Notes: generated from the sequence alone by a model not told the origin. DNA of 64,000 nt from Candidatus Bathyarchaeota archaeon (GCA_029881805.1 JAOULW010000003.1:1-64000), one strand, 5' to 3'; shown: positions 43,710 to 53,257, counted from the stretch's first letter. Translations and numbers: made by a program.

Positions 43710-44405
43710 ATGAAATACGAGATAAAATACAAACCATCATACTCAATGCTCGTTGTCAATCTGGAACAAAACGAAAAAATAACAGCAGAATCTGGAGCGA
43801 TGACCTACATGGACCCAAACATAAAAGCGCACACAAGGAAAAGAGAAAAAAGCCTTCTAGGAAGCTTAGGCCTTTCGATTGTTGGACGGCAATCTTTCTG
43901 GGTAAATGACTACACAGCCTCAAGAGGCCAAGGAGAAGTGGCCTTTGTCTCCGCTCCAGTAGGCGACATAGAAACATTAGAAGTAAAGCTAAATCAAGGC
44001 TACATAATACAAAAATCCGCGTACATAGCGTCAACGGAAAATGTGGATTTAGACGTTAAATGGGAAGGCTTCACGAAAGGACTATTCGGTCAAGGCTTAT
44101 TCATGCTGAAAGCCAAAGGTGACGGTATCCTCTTCATAAACACCTTCGGAGCAATAGACAAACATACCCTGAAGCCAGGGCAAACAATGATAGTTGACAA
44201 CTTCCACCTAGTGGCCTTCAGCGACACATGCAGCTACAAAGTCACAAAATTCGGAGGATTAAAAGAAACTTTGCTAGGCGGAGAAGGCTTAGTCACCCAA
44301 ATCACAGGCCCGGGAGACATTTACATACAGACAAAAAATTTGAGAGAATTCGTAGAATGGCTCTGGACACTGCTAGAGCCGAGAGTCAGATCGAGAGCAC
44401 GCTAA
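43710..44405 (+). CDS. AIM24/TIGR00266-family protein
   Basis: About 231 residues with the family pattern: MKYEIKYKPSYSMLVVNLEQNEKI, AESGAMTYMD, then KSLLGSLG, glycine/Phe-rich strands (TKGLFGQGLFMLKAKGDGILFIN) and HTLKPGQTMIVDNFHLVAFSDTCSYKV. The fold is a beta-solenoid/prism. Its molecular function is unknown; the yeast relative works in the mitochondrial inner membrane. ATG 43710 has GAGAGG about 8 nt upstream, and the ATG at 43650 is upstream of it in frame but not conserved. It stands alone before hutH. Confidence 0.9.
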   Translation: MKYEIKYKPSYSMLVVNLEQNEKITAESGAMTYMDPNIKAHTRKREKSLLGSLGLSIVGRQSFWVNDYTASRGQGEVAFVSAPVGDIETLEVKLNQGYIIQKSAYIASTENVDLDVKWEGFTKGLFGQGLFMLKAKGDGILFINTFGAIDKHTLKPGQTMIVDNFHLVAFSDTCSYKVTKFGGLKETLLGGEGLVTQITGPGDIYIQTKNLREFVEWLWTLLEPRVRSRAR

Positions 44406-44519
44406 GAACCCCATTTTCTTTTTCTGAAAGAGGCAGTGGAAGTCCAAGCGAAAATAGGTTAAATGCTCCCAAAGGATTAAAACTTGAAAAGTTCCTATTG
44501 CCCTAGTGGAGAGAATCGT

Positions 44520-46079
44520 ATGCACGAAGTGCATATTGACGGCGAAACATTAACGATTGAAGACATTGTAAAAGTTGCACGAGAAAACTGGACGGTTACA
44601 ATTCCAGAAAAAGCGAAGAACCGAGTCAAAAAAAGCCGAAAGGTCTTAGAAAGGCTGGTTGAGGAAAATAATGTAATCTATGGTGTTAACACTGGTTTCG
44701 GAGCTCTAAGCAATGTAGTAATTCCTCCAGAAGAAATTAACCAGTTGCAATCAAATCTCATCAGAAGTCACTCAACAGGTGTCGGAAAACCTTTAAACAC
44801 CGAAATTGTTCGTGCCTCAATGCTTTTACGCGCAAATACATTGGCAAAGGGATATTCTGGCATACGTTTAGAGACCTTGGAAACCCTTGTGGAGATGTTG
44901 AATAAAAAAGTACACCCAATAATCCCAGCCAAGGGCTCCGTAGGCGCAAGTGGAGACCTAGCCCCATTATCCCACATGATTCTAGTGCTCATAGGTGAAG
45001 GAAAAGCCGAATACCAAGGCAGAATTATGAGCGGAAAAGAAGCCATGGAAAAGGCTGGAATAAAACCAGTCAAGCTAAAGTCCAAGGAAGGAGTGGCCCT
45101 AAACAACGGCACGCAAGTTATGACGGCAATCGCAGCATTAACGATACACGACGCTGAAAACCTAATTAAAACAGCAGAGGTTGCAACCGCTTTAACACTA
45201 GAAACGCTGTTGGGAGTTACTGACGCATTCGACGAGAGAATCCATAAAGTTAGAGCACACGGTGGACAAGCCATAACGGCAAAAAACATTAAGGAAATGA
45301 TCGCCGGAAGCACCCTTGTCCAAACAGGAAAAAAAGCCATGAAAACAACGCGACGCCCCCACGACCCTTATAGTCTGAGGTGCGCACCGCAAGTTCTAGG
45401 TGCTGCAAGAGATGCCATAGCATATTGCAGAAGAGTTGTGGAAGTTGAAATCAACTCAGCCACCGACAATCCTTTAGTCTTTCCAGACGAGGAAATTTGC
45501 CTCTCAGGAGGAAACTTTCATGGTCAGCCCATATCCATTGCCATGGACATGCTTGGAATAGCCTTAACGATGATTGGCAACATTTCTGAAAGAAGGACAG
45601 CCAGACTACTCGATGAAAAACTAAACAATGGCTTACCCGCATTCCTAATCCCGCCTCAAGCCAAAACTGGATTAAACAGTGGCTTAATGACCATCCAATA
45701 CACAGCAGTCGCCTTAACATCAGAAAACAAGATTCTAGCCCATCCCGCATGTGTTGATTCGATTCCAACATCAGCAAACTTTGAAGACTTCGTGAGTATG
45801 GGAACCACAGCCGCTCAGAAAGCTCTGCAGATTCTAGAAAACACAGAGTACATAATAGCCATAGAACTGTTGTGCGCGGCTCAAGCAGCAGAATTCCGCA
45901 GACCAGGAAAACTTGGAAAAGGAACAGAAATAGCCTATTCCACAATTAGAAAATTTGCACAACCAGCCAAAGAGGACAAGGCCTTAAGTGAAAATATAGA
46001 AAAGGTCAGGCAGACAATCAGAAATCACGTAATACTTAATGAGATTAAGAACAAAATGAAATCCTTCTTGTTTCGTTGA
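44520..46079 (+). CDS. hutH: Histidine ammonia-lyase
   Basis: 519 residues. It converts histidine to urocanate plus ammonia. The MIO-forming Ala-Ser-Gly is in GSVGASGDLAPLSH. Other family blocks are YGVNTGFGALSN, RANTLAKGYSGIR, NNGTQVMTAI, ATDNPLVF and GGNFHGQPISIAMDMLG. ATG 44520 has GGAGA just upstream; an earlier in-frame ATG (44484) has none. No other hut gene is in the window, so the pathway cannot be shown; the enzyme could also be another aromatic-amino-acid ammonia-lyase. The length fits HAL. Confidence 0.9.
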   Translation: MHEVHIDGETLTIEDIVKVARENWTVTIPEKAKNRVKKSRKVLERLVEENNVIYGVNTGFGALSNVVIPPEEINQLQSNLIRSHSTGVGKPLNTEIVRASMLLRANTLAKGYSGIRLETLETLVEMLNKKVHPIIPAKGSVGASGDLAPLSHMILVLIGEGKAEYQGRIMSGKEAMEKAGIKPVKLKSKEGVALNNGTQVMTAIAALTIHDAENLIKTAEVATALTLETLLGVTDAFDERIHKVRAHGGQAITAKNIKEMIAGSTLVQTGKKAMKTTRRPHDPYSLRCAPQVLGAARDAIAYCRRVVEVEINSATDNPLVFPDEEICLSGGNFHGQPISIAMDMLGIALTMIGNISERRTARLLDEKLNNGLPAFLIPPQAKTGLNSGLMTIQYTAVALTSENKILAHPACVDSIPTSANFEDFVSMGTTAAQKALQILENTEYIIAIELLCAAQAAEFRRPGKLGKGTEIAYSTIRKFAQPAKEDKALSENIEKVRQTIRNHVILNEIKNKMKSFLFR

Positions 46080-46087
46080 AAGTGTCT

Positions 46088-46252
46088 TGGTCGGGCGGGC
46101 AGGATTTGAACCTGCGACACTCCGGTTTCTGTTTGTGCGCTTAGTAGGCTGGGTGACACCCACCGTGGGCAGATGTCTACAGCGTCTCCGCCAGCTATTC
46201 AGCCTTATGCCTATGCTGGCTCGGAAGCTCTACCAAGCTGAGCTACCGCCCG
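46088..46252 (-). tRNA. tRNA-Tyr (anticodon GTA) with two introns
   Basis: Minus-strand gene with C1-G72, the mark of archaeal tRNA-Tyr, A73 and an encoded CCA (46088-46090). Exons are 46222-46252, 46177-46183 (GCTGTAG, anticodon GTA) and 46088-46126. Intron 1 (46184-46221, 38 nt, position 30/31) forms a bulge-helix-bulge: CTTC pairs with GGAG, and GCCAGC/GCTGGC makes the intron stem. Intron 2 (46127-46176, 50 nt, canonical position 37/38) has central helix CTGT/ACAG with 3-nt bulges AG^A and AA^A. Spliced, the anticodon stem TCCGG/CCGGA, the D-arm GCTC/GAGC and the T-arm GCAGG/CCTGC pair perfectly. The boundaries are inferred from the fold. Confidence 0.92.
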
Positions 46253-46317
46253 ACCAGAATTACAGAAAACAGAATATATGATTTATGCGTTTCGTTCCTT
46301 TTCTTCAGATTTCGGCT

Positions 46318-47214
46318 TCACGACTTTTCTAGCATATTCTTCAACAGATTTTCAATATCCTTTCTTTCTTCGTCGTCTAATGGCAATGCTGGTCTACGCG
46401 GATAGCCGCTGGGCAAGCCTCGCAGCTGCAATGCTGTTTTAATAGCTGATAGCTGGTTGTGCCTTTTCACGAGGACCTCGTTGATGTAGGAGATGCGTCG
46501 TTGTAGTTCCTTTGCCTCTTCATAATCGCTTCTTTTAAAAGCTTTGTATAGGTCACTGCACATTTTGGGATATACGTTTGCAACCGCTATTACAGCACCA
46601 GTTCCTCCCAGCATCAATGTTGGAAGAGTCACGGAAGCCGCTCCAGCCAACACGGAGATTCTGTCGCCGACCAACCTTATGATCTCGACTATGTTGTCGA
46701 TGCTTCCGCCACTATCCTTCACTCCTACGACGTTGTCGTATTTGGATGCAATTTGAGAAATCACGCTTGGTTCTAGAGAAAAACCCGTGAATTTTGGAAC
46801 ACTGTATAAGATGACTGATAGATCGACGGCTTCAAACAGAGCTGAGTAATGTTCACGGACCTCTCTGTTTGAAAGTTTGAAGTAAAACGGCGTCACAACG
46901 AGAGCAGCGTCCGCTCCCAGATCTTTCGCATCCTTAGTGAACAAGATGGTTTCTCTAGTGCTCATGCTGCCAGTTCCAGCAATCACTGGAACTTTTCCAT
47001 TCACCTCGTCTATTACGATCTTGATTACTCTCATTCTTTCTTCTCTAGATAGGTAAGGAGCCTCACCATTACTTCCACATGGCACCAGTCCCGAGACCCC
47101 ACCTTCCACCCAAAAGCTTACACATGTTCTCAACGCTTCTTCATCAATGTTGCCGTCAGGGGCAAAAGGGGTCACATGAGGCACAAATATACCATTTAGC
47201 CTAGTTCTTTGCAT
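46318..47214 (-). CDS. DapA/N-acetylneuraminate-lyase family aldolase
   Basis: 298 residues of the class I aldolase (TIM-barrel) family. Key blocks are VPCGSNGEAPYLSREER (the GxxGE phosphate-type loop), the Tyr of VILYSVPKFTG and the Schiff-base Lys in VVGVKDSGGSI. Such enzymes make or split keto-acid C-C bonds with pyruvate or a similar keto acid: dihydrodipicolinate synthase, KDG aldolase or NAL. The GSNGE variant of the GTTGE motif argues against plain DapA, so the substrate is left open. It is divergent from the dehydrogenase gene. Confidence 0.85.
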   Translation of the reverse strand: MQRTRLNGIFVPHVTPFAPDGNIDEEALRTCVSFWVEGGVSGLVPCGSNGEAPYLSREERMRVIKIVIDEVNGKVPVIAGTGSMSTRETILFTKDAKDLGADAALVVTPFYFKLSNREVREHYSALFEAVDLSVILYSVPKFTGFSLEPSVISQIASKYDNVVGVKDSGGSIDNIVEIIRLVGDRISVLAGAASVTLPTLMLGGTGAVIAVANVYPKMCSDLYKAFKRSDYEEAKELQRRISYINEVLVKRHNQLSAIKTALQLRGLPSGYPRRPALPLDDEERKDIENLLKNMLEKS

Positions 47215-47289
47215 GTCTGTTCCCGCAGAACTTTAAGATGGGATATTATATATCAATTTACATTTACCGCCTAAGAATGGGGGAATTCA

Positions 47290-48231
47290 TTGAAAAAAGA
47301 TCTCAACATAGTTGTTGTTGAGCCTATCCACGTAGAAGGGATAAAAATCTTGAAAAGATATGGAAAGGTCATCCAACTCTCTTCAAGTTCTACAGAGGAT
47401 GACCTCTTGAGAGTTTCTGGAAAAGCTGATGCGTTTATCACGCGTGGCTTCATGAAAATCTCTGAGAAGGTTTTTAGGACTACAGAAAGACTCAAGGTAA
47501 TCGGGGTTCACGGTGTTGGCGTTGACCACATAGACATAGATTTTGCACAGAAAAAGGGAATACAGATAGTTCGTACGCCTAGTGCACTGGCCGTTACGGT
47601 GGCTGAGTTCACAATTGGGTTGATGCTGTCTCTTTTGAGAAATATACCTAAAGCAGATTTAGCTGTTAGAAAGGGACAGTGGGGCAAGAAATACAGTGAG
47701 TTGATAGGTGTTGATTTGACACGTAAGACGGTTGGGATTATAGGGCTTGGAACTATAGGAAGCGAAGTAGCTAGGAGGCTAAAAGCGTTTAACGTGGAAA
47801 TAGTCTACTATAAACGAGTCAGAAATCATGAGCTTGAAAAGCAGCTGGACGTTAAATATGTCTCTCTTAAGCGGCTTTTGGAGATAGTTGACATAATATC
47901 GATACATGTTCCATTAACCCTTGAAACCCACCACATGATTTCCACTGAAGAATTTGCGTTGATGAAGCACGGCGTGTACATCATAAATACTTCCAGAGGA
48001 GCCGTAATAGAAGAAAAAGCATTGTACGAAGCTTTAGTCTCAAGGAGAGTGGCAGGCGCGGCATTAGATGTCTTTGAATCTGAACCCATCTGCCCTGACA
48101 GCCAATTGATCAAGCTTGACAGAGTTATTTTGACCCCTCATTTGGCTGCCAGTAGCGAAGAGGCTTTGAGAAGAATGTCAGTTGCCGTTGCAGAGGAAGT
48201 CATTGGAATCCTAGTGCCGAGCAAAACGTAA
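47290..48231 (+). CDS. D-isomer-specific 2-hydroxyacid dehydrogenase (phosphoglycerate-dehydrogenase-like)
   Basis: 313 residues. It oxidises a D-2-hydroxyacid with NAD+. The nucleotide-binding motif is VGIIGLGTIGSEVARRL (GxGxxG). Catalytic residues are Arg in NTSRGAVIEEKALYE, Glu in DVFESEPI, and His in LTPHLAASSEEA. The length is that of short SerA relatives without an ACT domain. The start is TTG 47290. The divergent aldolase gene lies 75 bp away, with a shared TATA-like ATTATATATC between; both could serve the same keto/hydroxy-acid route. Confidence 0.88.
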   Translation: MKKDLNIVVVEPIHVEGIKILKRYGKVIQLSSSSTEDDLLRVSGKADAFITRGFMKISEKVFRTTERLKVIGVHGVGVDHIDIDFAQKKGIQIVRTPSALAVTVAEFTIGLMLSLLRNIPKADLAVRKGQWGKKYSELIGVDLTRKTVGIIGLGTIGSEVARRLKAFNVEIVYYKRVRNHELEKQLDVKYVSLKRLLEIVDIISIHVPLTLETHHMISTEEFALMKHGVYIINTSRGAVIEEKALYEALVSRRVAGAALDVFESEPICPDSQLIKLDRVILTPHLAASSEEALRRMSVAVAEEVIGILVPSKT

Positions 48232-48247
48232 TGAGACAAATTAAAGC

Positions 48248-48436
48248 TCAAAGCTGGGCTTGTCGATCTTTTCTGCAAGCACGAATCCAGAGCGCCCCAA
48301 AGATTATAATAACGACTAGCGTACTCCAGAAAAGAAATATCAGAGTCCGAACAGCGTCGGAAGCAATTTCTTCAAACATTTTAGGCCTTCTCAACAATTC
48401 TTCTCTCTCCGAAGCTAAAAAACGAAGTTTCCACAT
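48248..48436 (-). CDS. Putative small single-span membrane protein
   Basis: About 62 residues from ATG 48436: a charged start (MWKLRFLASEREELLRRPKMFEEIASDAV), one hydrophobic helix (LIFLFWSTLVVIIIFGALWI) and a basic tail (RACRKDRQAQL), a positive-inside pattern. TTTATAAA at 48501-48508 could be its promoter on the minus strand, putting the transcript start near 48478. A 69-codon frame on the opposite strand (48231-48440) lacks such order and is rejected. No homology is recognised; it is moderately likely to be real. Confidence 0.45.
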   Translation of the reverse strand: MWKLRFLASEREELLRRPKMFEEIASDAVRTLIFLFWSTLVVIIIFGALWIRACRKDRQAQL

Positions 48437-48602
48437 ATGAAATAAGTATGCAAGAGACATATTTTGGCAGAAGATATATGCCAACGTAGACAGCAAGGAT
48501 TTTATAAACATTTGACGTATACAGTTTTAGCCAGCAGGGTGAAAGGGGAAGGCTTCTATCACTCTTTTTTTGAATAGAAAATTTGGAAAAGATACTTCAG
48601 GC

Positions 48603-50888
48603 TTAGCGGGTTTTACGTCGTAAATCATAACCGTAATACCAAGCAGCCCAACCTTTATAGAAATCCTCATCAGATGTCCTTCTCCTTCTACGGTAAAGCA
48701 AAGCAATCAGAAAAATCATGAGCGCAACTGAAAGGGACAGCAAAAGAAGCCAATAAAACCATTCTGGAACATACCAGCCCTCAACACGTAAACTGAAGTG
48801 GGCTGTAGCTACGTGAGGGCTATCCATGTACACTGTTATGGTCTTGACTCCTGTGCTCCGTGAGACCCCGTCAACATCCCAGTATCCAAAGTCATATTTG
48901 TCAACGGGTGAAGCGGTCAAAAGGACATTTTCAAATTGGTCATACCAACCTTCTCCCGGAATAGTCAATAATCCGGACGGATCAGTTTCTACAGCCAAAT
49001 AGTATTGGCTTTTATAGTTGCCTGAAACCGTCACCGAGTTTGTTACGGTCATTGGAGACGCCAAGCCTATGATGCTTGTTAAAATGAAACGTTTACCCGT
49101 GACTGAGCTTGAAATGTCACTATATGTGTAAGTAATCACAGCGCCGTGATCTACCCAAAGAGTATAAGGCAATTCACCGAATGTTTTGGGATTCTCATTA
49201 ATGGTCACAATCCAGCCAAGGGCTGAAGAATCAAGCCCGGTATGGTTAAAGATTACTCCATACTGGACTTTCCAGTTTGCCACTGCAGTTTTTGGTCTAT
49301 CCATGATTATCGGATTACTTTTAGCATAGTCTGTTCCAAAGGCGTCAGAGCTCCAATGAGTGAATACTCTGCGGGTGCCATTTCCAAGGTCAACGATACC
49401 GGCGTCTAACGTAGCATAGGCTGTCGTGATGGTGTCGTACCAACCTTCGCCGCCTGTGTTGCCATAAGGCGAAATCACGAACAAATAATTTTGGAGAACG
49501 TAGTGAGCGGTGGCTACATGATTAGTATCCATAATCACTGGAATAGGATTATCAGAACTAGGTGTTTCGTCAACGTCCCAGTGGCTAAACCTGTAACGAA
49601 CACCTGTGGACACTAAAACATACTCCGGAGCAGTCAGAGTCACAGTCACGCCTTCATTATACAAACCCTCGCCAGAAATAGATGTGACGTCATATGGGTC
49701 GGTTCTCACGGTCAAGTAGTACTGCTTTATTGCGGGTACAATTTCAATGACTCCATCAAAAAGCTGGTTATCTGTAAGATCTGCCTCTCCAATCAGGTAT
49801 GGGATGAAAGCATTTATTGTGTAGTTTCCTGGATCAAGTCCTGTTGTGTTAAACGTGAATAGCAGAATCATTGAGGAATAAGGTTCCAAAGCAGTGACTG
49901 TAGATGTGCCGATGAGGTTATCATCATGGTAAGCTCTAACGTTGAAACTTTCCTCGGTAGTCCCTTCATTCCTAACAGTTATGCCGATAGAGACGGGCTC
50001 ACCTGACATGACTGAAGTGACAGAAGGTACAATCTTCACTATTGCCGCGTCACGAAAATCTAATGTTAGCGGTTGATAGACTGAGACAAGAAACTCAGCT
50101 GATAGAGCTGGACAGAAGGAAACTCCACCTTGATCTGCAGGAGCAGTGAGCACTGATACAATAGCATTCGCGTTTCCTATGTGTGTCCATTTGGGAATGT
50201 ACATTTTGCAGTAGAGAAAAACCATTTTTTCATTGGGCTGAACCTCAAAATAGTTTATTGCAATAGAACTGACTGGAACTGTCAATTCGTCTTGTACAAC
50301 AACAGCAAGTGTAGCATTTCTTATGCTCATGGCTATGCTTCTCAGAGCAATTTCTAAGCCCACGTCTCCTCCGATTCCGAACTCGCTGCGAGAAGTGAGA
50401 TTCTCGTCAATGACTCGTACTGAAAGAAGCTTCACAACCCAATCCACTCTGAAGGTTAAAGAGTCTTGAAGAAGATCGTCCATAACAAGTACATTTGTCA
50501 AAACAGACCATTCCCCAAAAAAGTCAGTCAAATCTTCATGTCTTTGCGGTATCGAGAAATTGATTGTAGCAATTCCACTTGCATTGGTTCTGGCCGTGAG
50601 ACTAAATGATGAGCTGTCAGGCGCTTCCACATGAAACGTCACAATTAGATTCGGCACTGAAACTTCGCCATAGGTTACTAGCGAATACAAGATGACAATA
50701 TCGCCTGGACCAAATGCATCACTTGGCATGTTTGGTCCCCTTCCGCTGAAGAGCTCTTTTTGAGTGAAGAGATCCACGTTTCCACCGGCGCCTTGCGAAA
50801 ACGCAATCTCTACGTTTGCCAATGTAAAAGTCAAAAGAATTACGATCATTGCTAGCATAGCAGCTAGTTTTTCCAGCCTCGAATTCAT
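48603..50888 (-). CDS. Large surface-anchored protein with CARDB and repeat domains
   Basis: About 761 residues. A signal peptide (MNSRLEKLAAMLAMIVILLTFTLANVEIAFS start) leads to an N-terminal beta region, a CARDB domain (~270-400: IVPSVTSVMSGEPVSIGITVRNEG ... GNYTINAFI), then three related repeats of ~80 residues, each opening YYLTVRTDP/YLFVISP/YYLAVETDP, with GEGWYD-type turns and ATAHY/ATAHF ends. A last transmembrane helix (WLLLLSLSVALMIFLIALLY) and RRRRR tail anchor it. It is an outside-facing adhesin or S-layer-like protein. ATG 50888 is chosen at the signal; a longer frame to 51008 is not needed. Confidence 0.85.
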   Translation of the reverse strand: MNSRLEKLAAMLAMIVILLTFTLANVEIAFSQGAGGNVDLFTQKELFSGRGPNMPSDAFGPGDIVILYSLVTYGEVSVPNLIVTFHVEAPDSSSFSLTARTNASGIATINFSIPQRHEDLTDFFGEWSVLTNVLVMDDLLQDSLTFRVDWVVKLLSVRVIDENLTSRSEFGIGGDVGLEIALRSIAMSIRNATLAVVVQDELTVPVSSIAINYFEVQPNEKMVFLYCKMYIPKWTHIGNANAIVSVLTAPADQGGVSFCPALSAEFLVSVYQPLTLDFRDAAIVKIVPSVTSVMSGEPVSIGITVRNEGTTEESFNVRAYHDDNLIGTSTVTALEPYSSMILLFTFNTTGLDPGNYTINAFIPYLIGEADLTDNQLFDGVIEIVPAIKQYYLTVRTDPYDVTSISGEGLYNEGVTVTLTAPEYVLVSTGVRYRFSHWDVDETPSSDNPIPVIMDTNHVATAHYVLQNYLFVISPYGNTGGEGWYDTITTAYATLDAGIVDLGNGTRRVFTHWSSDAFGTDYAKSNPIIMDRPKTAVANWKVQYGVIFNHTGLDSSALGWIVTINENPKTFGELPYTLWVDHGAVITYTYSDISSSVTGKRFILTSIIGLASPMTVTNSVTVSGNYKSQYYLAVETDPSGLLTIPGEGWYDQFENVLLTASPVDKYDFGYWDVDGVSRSTGVKTITVYMDSPHVATAHFSLRVEGWYVPEWFYWLLLLSLSVALMIFLIALLYRRRRRTSDEDFYKGWAAWYYGYDLRRKTR

Positions 50889-51027
50889 TGTTATCAAACA
50901 TTTAATTAACACAGAATACTTTAACAAATATTCCGTAATCACAAATATTACTATAAAAGATGGGTCCCTAGTCAGCAAAGACACATGTTTTTTACTAGAA
51001 AATGTCAAAATCGAAACTATTTATAAG

Positions 51028-51123
51028 CGGGCCCGCCGGGAATTGAACCCGGGACCCCCGGGTTTCTTTGCAATTCTAAACGCTTAAAAGCCCGGTGCTC
51101 TATCCTTACTGAGCTACGGGCCC
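51028..51123 (-). tRNA. tRNA-Lys (anticodon TTT) with one intron
   Basis: Minus strand: acceptor GGGCCCG/CGGGCCC, D-arm GCTC/GAGC, anticodon stem CCGGG/CCCGG with loop CTTTTAA (anticodon TTT), T-arm CCGGG/CCCGG with loop TTCAATT, and discriminator G. A 21-nt intron (51064-51084) sits at the canonical 37/38 site. The BHB has central helix CTTT/AAAG with bulges TA^A and AA^A, so removing it restores the loop. CCA is not encoded. Confidence 0.95.
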
Positions 51124-51359
51124 TTTTGGGCTTTTGCTTTCGCTTCTAGAGAAGTAGTGAAGGTATTTTTTAGTATTTCGATTCACTTAGTTTAGTAGAA
51201 AAGCTTCAAGCAGCAGATTGGGCTTTGACAGGATTTGTTATGAAGTCTTTTTGACCTTGTGGCGCATTCTGTTTCAAATTAATTCGAATCTTAAATTAGA
51301 AGTCCACATAATCTCACATAAATTTTATAAAAAATATGAGTGACCCTATCACTATTACT

Positions 51360-52283
51360 ATGAGCAGAGGAAGTCTGATGAAGAGAATATCCGCGCGTAA
51401 GGTAATATACAGCTTTTCTCGAAAACACAAACCAGTGGAACATGTCACGACAAAAGAGAAGGTTTTGCTGGAGACTGAGGATGCTTTTGGCGGTCAGGTT
51501 AAGGACGAAAATATGTCAATAGAACAACTTGACTGGACAAAAGTCAACGGTGCTACTGGGCCAGTTTTTGTTGATGAAGCCAAACCAGGTGATACACTTG
51601 TCGTCGCCATCGAAGAGATAAGGATACCAGATAAGGGCGTCATAGCGGTTATACCAAATCAAGGGGCGTTAAGGAATAAATCCTTCAGTGCTGTTGTGAA
51701 GATCATTCCACTACATGAAGGGCAGGTACACTTTGAAAGAGAAATCAAGGTGAAAGCCAACCCTATGATCGGCACCATAGGAGTTGCTCCTTTAGTCGGA
51801 GAAATTCCGACAGGCAGTTTGGGCAGGCATGGGGGAAATATGGATGTCAAGGAAGTGACGAGCAGAACAAAACTGTATTTACCGGTTTTTGTGGAGGGAG
51901 CTCTTTTTGCAGCCGGAGACCTCCACGCTGTTCAAGCGGATGGTGAAGTCTGTGTGTCAGCGGTTGAAGTTCCAGGTGAGATAATCTTAAGCTTTGATAT
52001 TATAAAGGGAAAAAGTGTGTCTTGGCCTATTCTTGAAACACAAAATAGCTACGCTATCCTTGCATGTGGAGATTCCCTTGATGAGGCTTCTGCTTTGGCT
52101 GTTGATGCAGCTGTGGAGGCTTTTATGCGAGAATATAATTGGTCTTTTGAGAAGGCATACATGTTTAGCAGCCTAGTTGTTGACCTTAAGGTTAATCAAG
52201 TTGTAGATCCGAAAAAAGGCATCAGGGCGAATATTCCCAAAAGTTTGATGTCGCTTGAAAGTTTATGCCACGGAAATTCATGA
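51360..52283 (+). CDS. Formamidase/acetamidase (FmdA/AmdA family)
   Basis: About 307 residues of the formamidase family, which splits formamide or acetamide to the acid and ammonia. Family blocks are EDAFGGQVKDE, VNGATGPVFVDEAKPGDTL, the catalytic-site region MIGTIGVAP ... TGSLGRHGGNMD, and LFAAGDLHAVQADGEVC. ATG 51360 fits the TATA box TTTATAAAA (about 51324-51332), whose start site would be near 51352; an ATG at 51336 is closer to the box than transcription would begin. The product ammonia would feed nitrogen metabolism. The length is normal. Confidence 0.9.
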   Translation: MSRGSLMKRISARKVIYSFSRKHKPVEHVTTKEKVLLETEDAFGGQVKDENMSIEQLDWTKVNGATGPVFVDEAKPGDTLVVAIEEIRIPDKGVIAVIPNQGALRNKSFSAVVKIIPLHEGQVHFEREIKVKANPMIGTIGVAPLVGEIPTGSLGRHGGNMDVKEVTSRTKLYLPVFVEGALFAAGDLHAVQADGEVCVSAVEVPGEIILSFDIIKGKSVSWPILETQNSYAILACGDSLDEASALAVDAAVEAFMREYNWSFEKAYMFSSLVVDLKVNQVVDPKKGIRANIPKSLMSLESLCHGNS

Positions 52284-52457
52284 CAGTTCTAGTAATGAAA
52301 TGTTTCAAACTTTCAGTTATATTAGAGGGCAATAGATTAGTTACTTTTTAAACGTAGTTCTTTATCTAAAGGCTAAAAGCTGCCGTTTTTAACAGTCAGC
52401 GATATATCTACATGTTAAAAAATGTTATTTCTTTCTATTGCGGCTAAAAAAGGGACG

Positions 52458-53138
52458 GTGTTAAAATTGATTTCGTGGAAGCATTCTTTTAAGAGATTAA
52501 ACGAAGAAAGTGAGATGGCGAAGAAAAAGAAGCAAGCTTTGGACAGTTTATTAAGTGGAGGCAGAATTTCGCAGTCTACATTCGAAATATTCAGCGAAGA
52601 GATAAGCCAGGCGCTTGCAGAAATTGAAAGGCAACAGAAAGCTTTGCTGGAGAAAATGAATTCTAAAATGGATGAGCTTGAAACTCAGATTAAAACTTTA
52701 GAAATACTTCTTGCAAACTTTGAAATTCAACATGTAACAGGAGAAGTGGAAGAGGAAGTCTATCAGCGTGAAATTAGTCTTCTATCTGCTGGACTTGAAA
52801 CTTCAAGGCATGAATTAGAAATTGTTAAAGAAGCTATAGGTCAGCTCTCAAGTGGTATACAAACTCCCACAGATGAAGCTGTAGCACAGCAGGGAATGGA
52901 ACAGCAACCTCAACCTCAGGAGAATATTGATGTTTCTAATGCCGAAGTTGAAATTACAGAAGAACAGGCTTCGATTGTGGAAGAGAACTTGCCAGAACCT
53001 CCAGTAGAACCTTTACAGGTCAGCGAAACTGATACATCTCAGACTCCACAGGCTGAATCACAAGAATTTTTTCAAAGCGCCGAAGAAACGCAGGCGACGG
53101 AGACGAACGTCGAAGGTGAGGAAAAACAAGAAGCATAA
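52458..53138 (+). CDS. Coiled-coil protein, CdvA-like
   Basis: About 226 residues. It starts with a short domain (SWKHSFKRLNEESEMAKKKKQALDSLL), then a long coiled coil (~35-130: FSEEISQALAEIERQQKALLEKMNSKMDELE and ISLLSAGLETSRHELEIVKEAIGQ) and a low-complexity Glu/Gln/Pro tail. The layout matches proteins labelled CdvA-like in related archaea, the membrane-binding partner of the ESCRT-type cell-division system; I recall that label but cannot check it. No CdvB or CdvC is in the window. Start: GTG 52458 with AGGGAC before it; TTG 52467 with GGTG is the alternative. The upstream ATG (52422) is non-conserved in look. Confidence 0.65.
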   Translation: MLKLISWKHSFKRLNEESEMAKKKKQALDSLLSGGRISQSTFEIFSEEISQALAEIERQQKALLEKMNSKMDELETQIKTLEILLANFEIQHVTGEVEEEVYQREISLLSAGLETSRHELEIVKEAIGQLSSGIQTPTDEAVAQQGMEQQPQPQENIDVSNAEVEITEEQASIVEENLPEPPVEPLQVSETDTSQTPQAESQEFFQSAEETQATETNVEGEEKQEA

Positions 53139-53257
53139 TCGAAAAGAGTAGCCACTTTCCCTTTTTCTATTTTGCAGATTTGAATGAGCTACAGAATTTT
53201 ATATAATTGGTTTTAGTAATCTTGATTCGAGAGTGGCTTTACTTGCCAGAAAAAGTG

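Noticed and set aside
48231-48440. Plus-strand frame after the dehydrogenase
   Set aside because: It overlaps a membrane-protein-like frame on the minus strand and lacks order of its own.
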